DNA of 6,568 nucleotides, taken from NCBI GenBank assembly GCA_015490695.1, contig WFXK01000269.1:1-6568 (forward strand), given 5' to 3'. The position numbers and the translations under genes were made by a program. This document shows positions 5,010 to 6,568 of this stretch, piece after piece. The notes under the pieces were generated by a model that saw only the letters and a program-made list of their open reading frames with translations, ran no database searches and was not told the DNA's origin. This DNA is from Bacteroidota bacterium. GTDB taxonomy: Bacteria > Bacteroidota > Bacteroidia > SpSt-205 > S141-50. How positions within the stretch are numbered: the first letter of the stretch is position 1; each line of letters starts with the position of its first letter.

Positions 5010-6568
5010 GTGCCATCTATCACAAATGCGGTATTCTTTTACTGGTTTTGCGTAAACCTTTGCATTACTACGCTCAACGTTATGGCGACGTTTTATGGGG
5101 ATTAAGACGCTCTTTATTATTGATGGAAAAGCAACATAATCGTGGTCAAGATGGGGCGGGGTTGTTGTGTTTAAGTTGGAATAAACCGCCTGGCATCCCT
5201 TACATGAATCGCATTCGTGTTGTAAAACCTTCACCACCGTGGAAAACCCTTATTCAAAAAGTAGAAGAAACATGGCGTACTTTTCAACATAAACATCCCA
5301 ATGCTGATGTAACCTTTGTAGAAAACCATTTTCCGTATGCGGGCAATATTTATTTAGGGCATTTGCGTTATGGTACCTTTGGTGGCAATAGCGAAAGCCA
5401 TTGTCATCCTGTTATCCGTTATAGTCAATGGAAAACCCGTTGCATCGCTATCGCAGGGAACTTTAACCTCACCAACGTAGAAGAGTTGTTTCAGCGTTTG
5501 CTCTCTTACGGACAGCATCCAAGGTTTCGTACCGATACGGAAACCATGGTAGAGCGCTTCGGCTATATTTTAGACCAATTAAACGACGAGCTTTTATCTG
5601 CTATTCCTCATGTGGATGTTGTTTCTGCTTATGAAGCGGTTGCGCAGCGGTTGGACCTTAAGCGTTTATTGGCTCGGGTGACGAAGCCTTGGGATGGTGG
5701 TTATGCGATTGTTGGGGTATTAGGGCATGGCGATGCGTTTGCTTTAAGGGACCCTCATGGCATCCGTCCCTGCTATTACTATTGGAACGAAGATTTTGTT
5801 GTCGTGGCATCCGAGCGTCCTGCTATCACCACCGCGCTGCAAGTCCCTATAGATGCCATAGAAGCGCTGCCTCCTGCTCATGCTTTAATCATAAAACGGG
5901 CACAACAACCCCAAGTCGTTGCCTATACCACACCACAAAAACAACAAAGCTGCAGCTTTGAACGCATTTACTTTTCCCGAGGCAGCGACCCAAAAGTCTA
6001 TCAAGAGCGAAAACAACTGGGCTATTTACTCACCCCTCAAGTACTCCAAGCCATAGACTACGATATAGAAAACACCATCTTTACCTATGTTCCCAACACT
6101 TCTATTAGCGCTTACTTAGGATTGCTACAAGGATTAGAGCACTATTTAGACCAATGGAAACAGGAACAAATAAAAAAACATCCTGAAAAAATTCAAACCA
6201 TTCTTTCTAAGCATGTTCGTGCTGAGCATTTGATTTACAAAGACACCAAAATGCGCACTTTTATTACCGAAGGTGATAAAAAGCGGGATGAATTGGTCGC
6301 TCATGTCTATGATACCACTTATGGTGTTGTTAGACCTTATCAAGACAGATTAGTTTGCATTGACGACTCCATTGTAAGAGGAACTACTTTGAAACAAAGT
6401 ATTATTCGGATTTTATCGCTTTTAAAACCGAAACAATTGGTTATAGTCTCTTCAGCTCCCCAGATTCGTTATCCGGACTGCTATGGCATAGATATGTCGC
6501 GCTTAGACAATTTGATTGCTTTCCAAGCGGCTATTGCTTTGTTAAGAGAAAGAGGTATGGAAGAGCGC
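5006..6568 (+). CDS. purF: Amidophosphoribosyltransferase (long Bacteroidota PurF-like form), 3' end missing
   Basis: PurF-type enzymes transfer glutamine-derived ammonia to PRPP, giving phosphoribosylamine, the first step of purine synthesis. There are 521 codons, open to the window end. The N-terminal Ntn glutaminase has CGI with nucleophile Cys8, QHNRGQDGAG (43-52), GHLRYGT (118-124), AGNFNLTN (150-157), WDGGYAIVG (229-237), LRDPHGIRP (247-255) and ASERP (268-272). The phosphoribosyltransferase half has CSFERIYFSRGSD (316-328), the PRPP loop CIDDSIVRGTT (451-461) and IRYPDCYGID (487-496). Cys8 must become N-terminal, so the leading MSAIYHK should be removed as a propeptide. Departures from classical PurF are the extra Asn in QHNRGQ, VPNTSISAY (362-370) where VPDSG is usual, and a charged helical insertion near 375-415. 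From memory these match a Bacteroidota form of about 620-635 residues, so roughly 100 residues are missing. Whether this is the only PurF or a second paralogue cannot be told here. It starts in the gmk stop (ATGA). Confidence 0.9.
   Translation, partial: MSAIYHKCGILLLVLRKPLHYYAQRYGDVLWGLRRSLLLMEKQHNRGQDGAGLLCLSWNKPPGIPYMNRIRVVKPSPPWKTLIQKVEETWRTFQHKHPNADVTFVENHFPYAGNIYLGHLRYGTFGGNSESHCHPVIRYSQWKTRCIAIAGNFNLTNVEELFQRLLSYGQHPRFRTDTETMVERFGYILDQLNDELLSAIPHVDVVSAYEAVAQRLDLKRLLARVTKPWDGGYAIVGVLGHGDAFALRDPHGIRPCYYYWNEDFVVVASERPAITTALQVPIDAIEALPPAHALIIKRAQQPQVVAYTTPQKQQSCSFERIYFSRGSDPKVYQERKQLGYLLTPQVLQAIDYDIENTIFTYVPNTSISAYLGLLQGLEHYLDQWKQEQIKKHPEKIQTILSKHVRAEHLIYKDTKMRTFITEGDKKRDELVAHVYDTTYGVVRPYQDRLVCIDDSIVRGTTLKQSIIRILSLLKPKQLVIVSSAPQIRYPDCYGIDMSRLDNLIAFQAAIALLRERGMEER

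Noticed and set aside
4998..5237. 79-codon minus-strand open frame across the gmk/purF junction
   Set aside because: Antisense to the conserved PurF glutaminase start; no independent support.
5689..5961. 90-codon plus-strand open frame with many Cys and His residues
   Set aside because: It is the alternative frame of PurF codons around WDGGY to SERP and beyond; the Cys/His content comes from shifted GC-rich codons and not from a zinc protein.
6146..6343. 65-codon minus-strand open frame opposite purF
   Set aside because: Antisense to a conserved region; the hydrophobic look comes from reverse-complemented Lys/Glu codons.

Overview
The window looks like a chromosomal core-gene segment of a Bacteroidota bacterium. 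The evidence is two perfect copies of the TAnnTTTG promoter element (both TACTTTTG), starts without a clear Shine-Dalgarno sequence, and genes that resemble Bacteroidota forms: a DnaG without zinc ligands, a long PurF-like amidotransferase, a PorT-type beta-barrel protein and a Bacteroidota-type hypothetical gene. No transposase, integrase, phage gene, CRISPR array, tRNA or rRNA was seen.

Left part, minus strand (1-2983): three genes read leftwards with no gaps. They are an outer-membrane beta-barrel protein, dnaG (primase) and a hypothetical gene cut by the window edge. The junctions are TAATG and ATGA, so the three are probably co-transcribed and translationally coupled. The barrel gene starts head-to-head with, and apparently overlapping, ruvB.

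Centre, plus strand (2911-3911): ruvB, the Holliday-junction branch-migration motor, with its own TACTTTTG element lying inside the signal-peptide codons of the opposing gene.

Gap (3912-4397, 486 bp): no convincing gene. It holds a perfect 20-bp palindrome that may be the ruvB terminator. It then holds a diverged tandem array of about twelve units, 21 and 22 bp in strict alternation (43-bp dimers, 4017-4274), and a 9-bp-stem hairpin. It ends in a TACTTTTG element only 4 nt before gmk. The array is the most unusual structure in the window.

Right part, plus strand (4398-6568): gmk (guanylate kinase), apparently leaderless, overlaps by ATGA a long PurF-like amidophosphoribosyltransferase that runs off the window. 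Together they form a purine-nucleotide pair: the first committed step of purine synthesis and the GMP-to-GDP step. dnaG and ruvB are replication and recombination genes, so apart from the barrel and hypothetical proteins this is housekeeping content.
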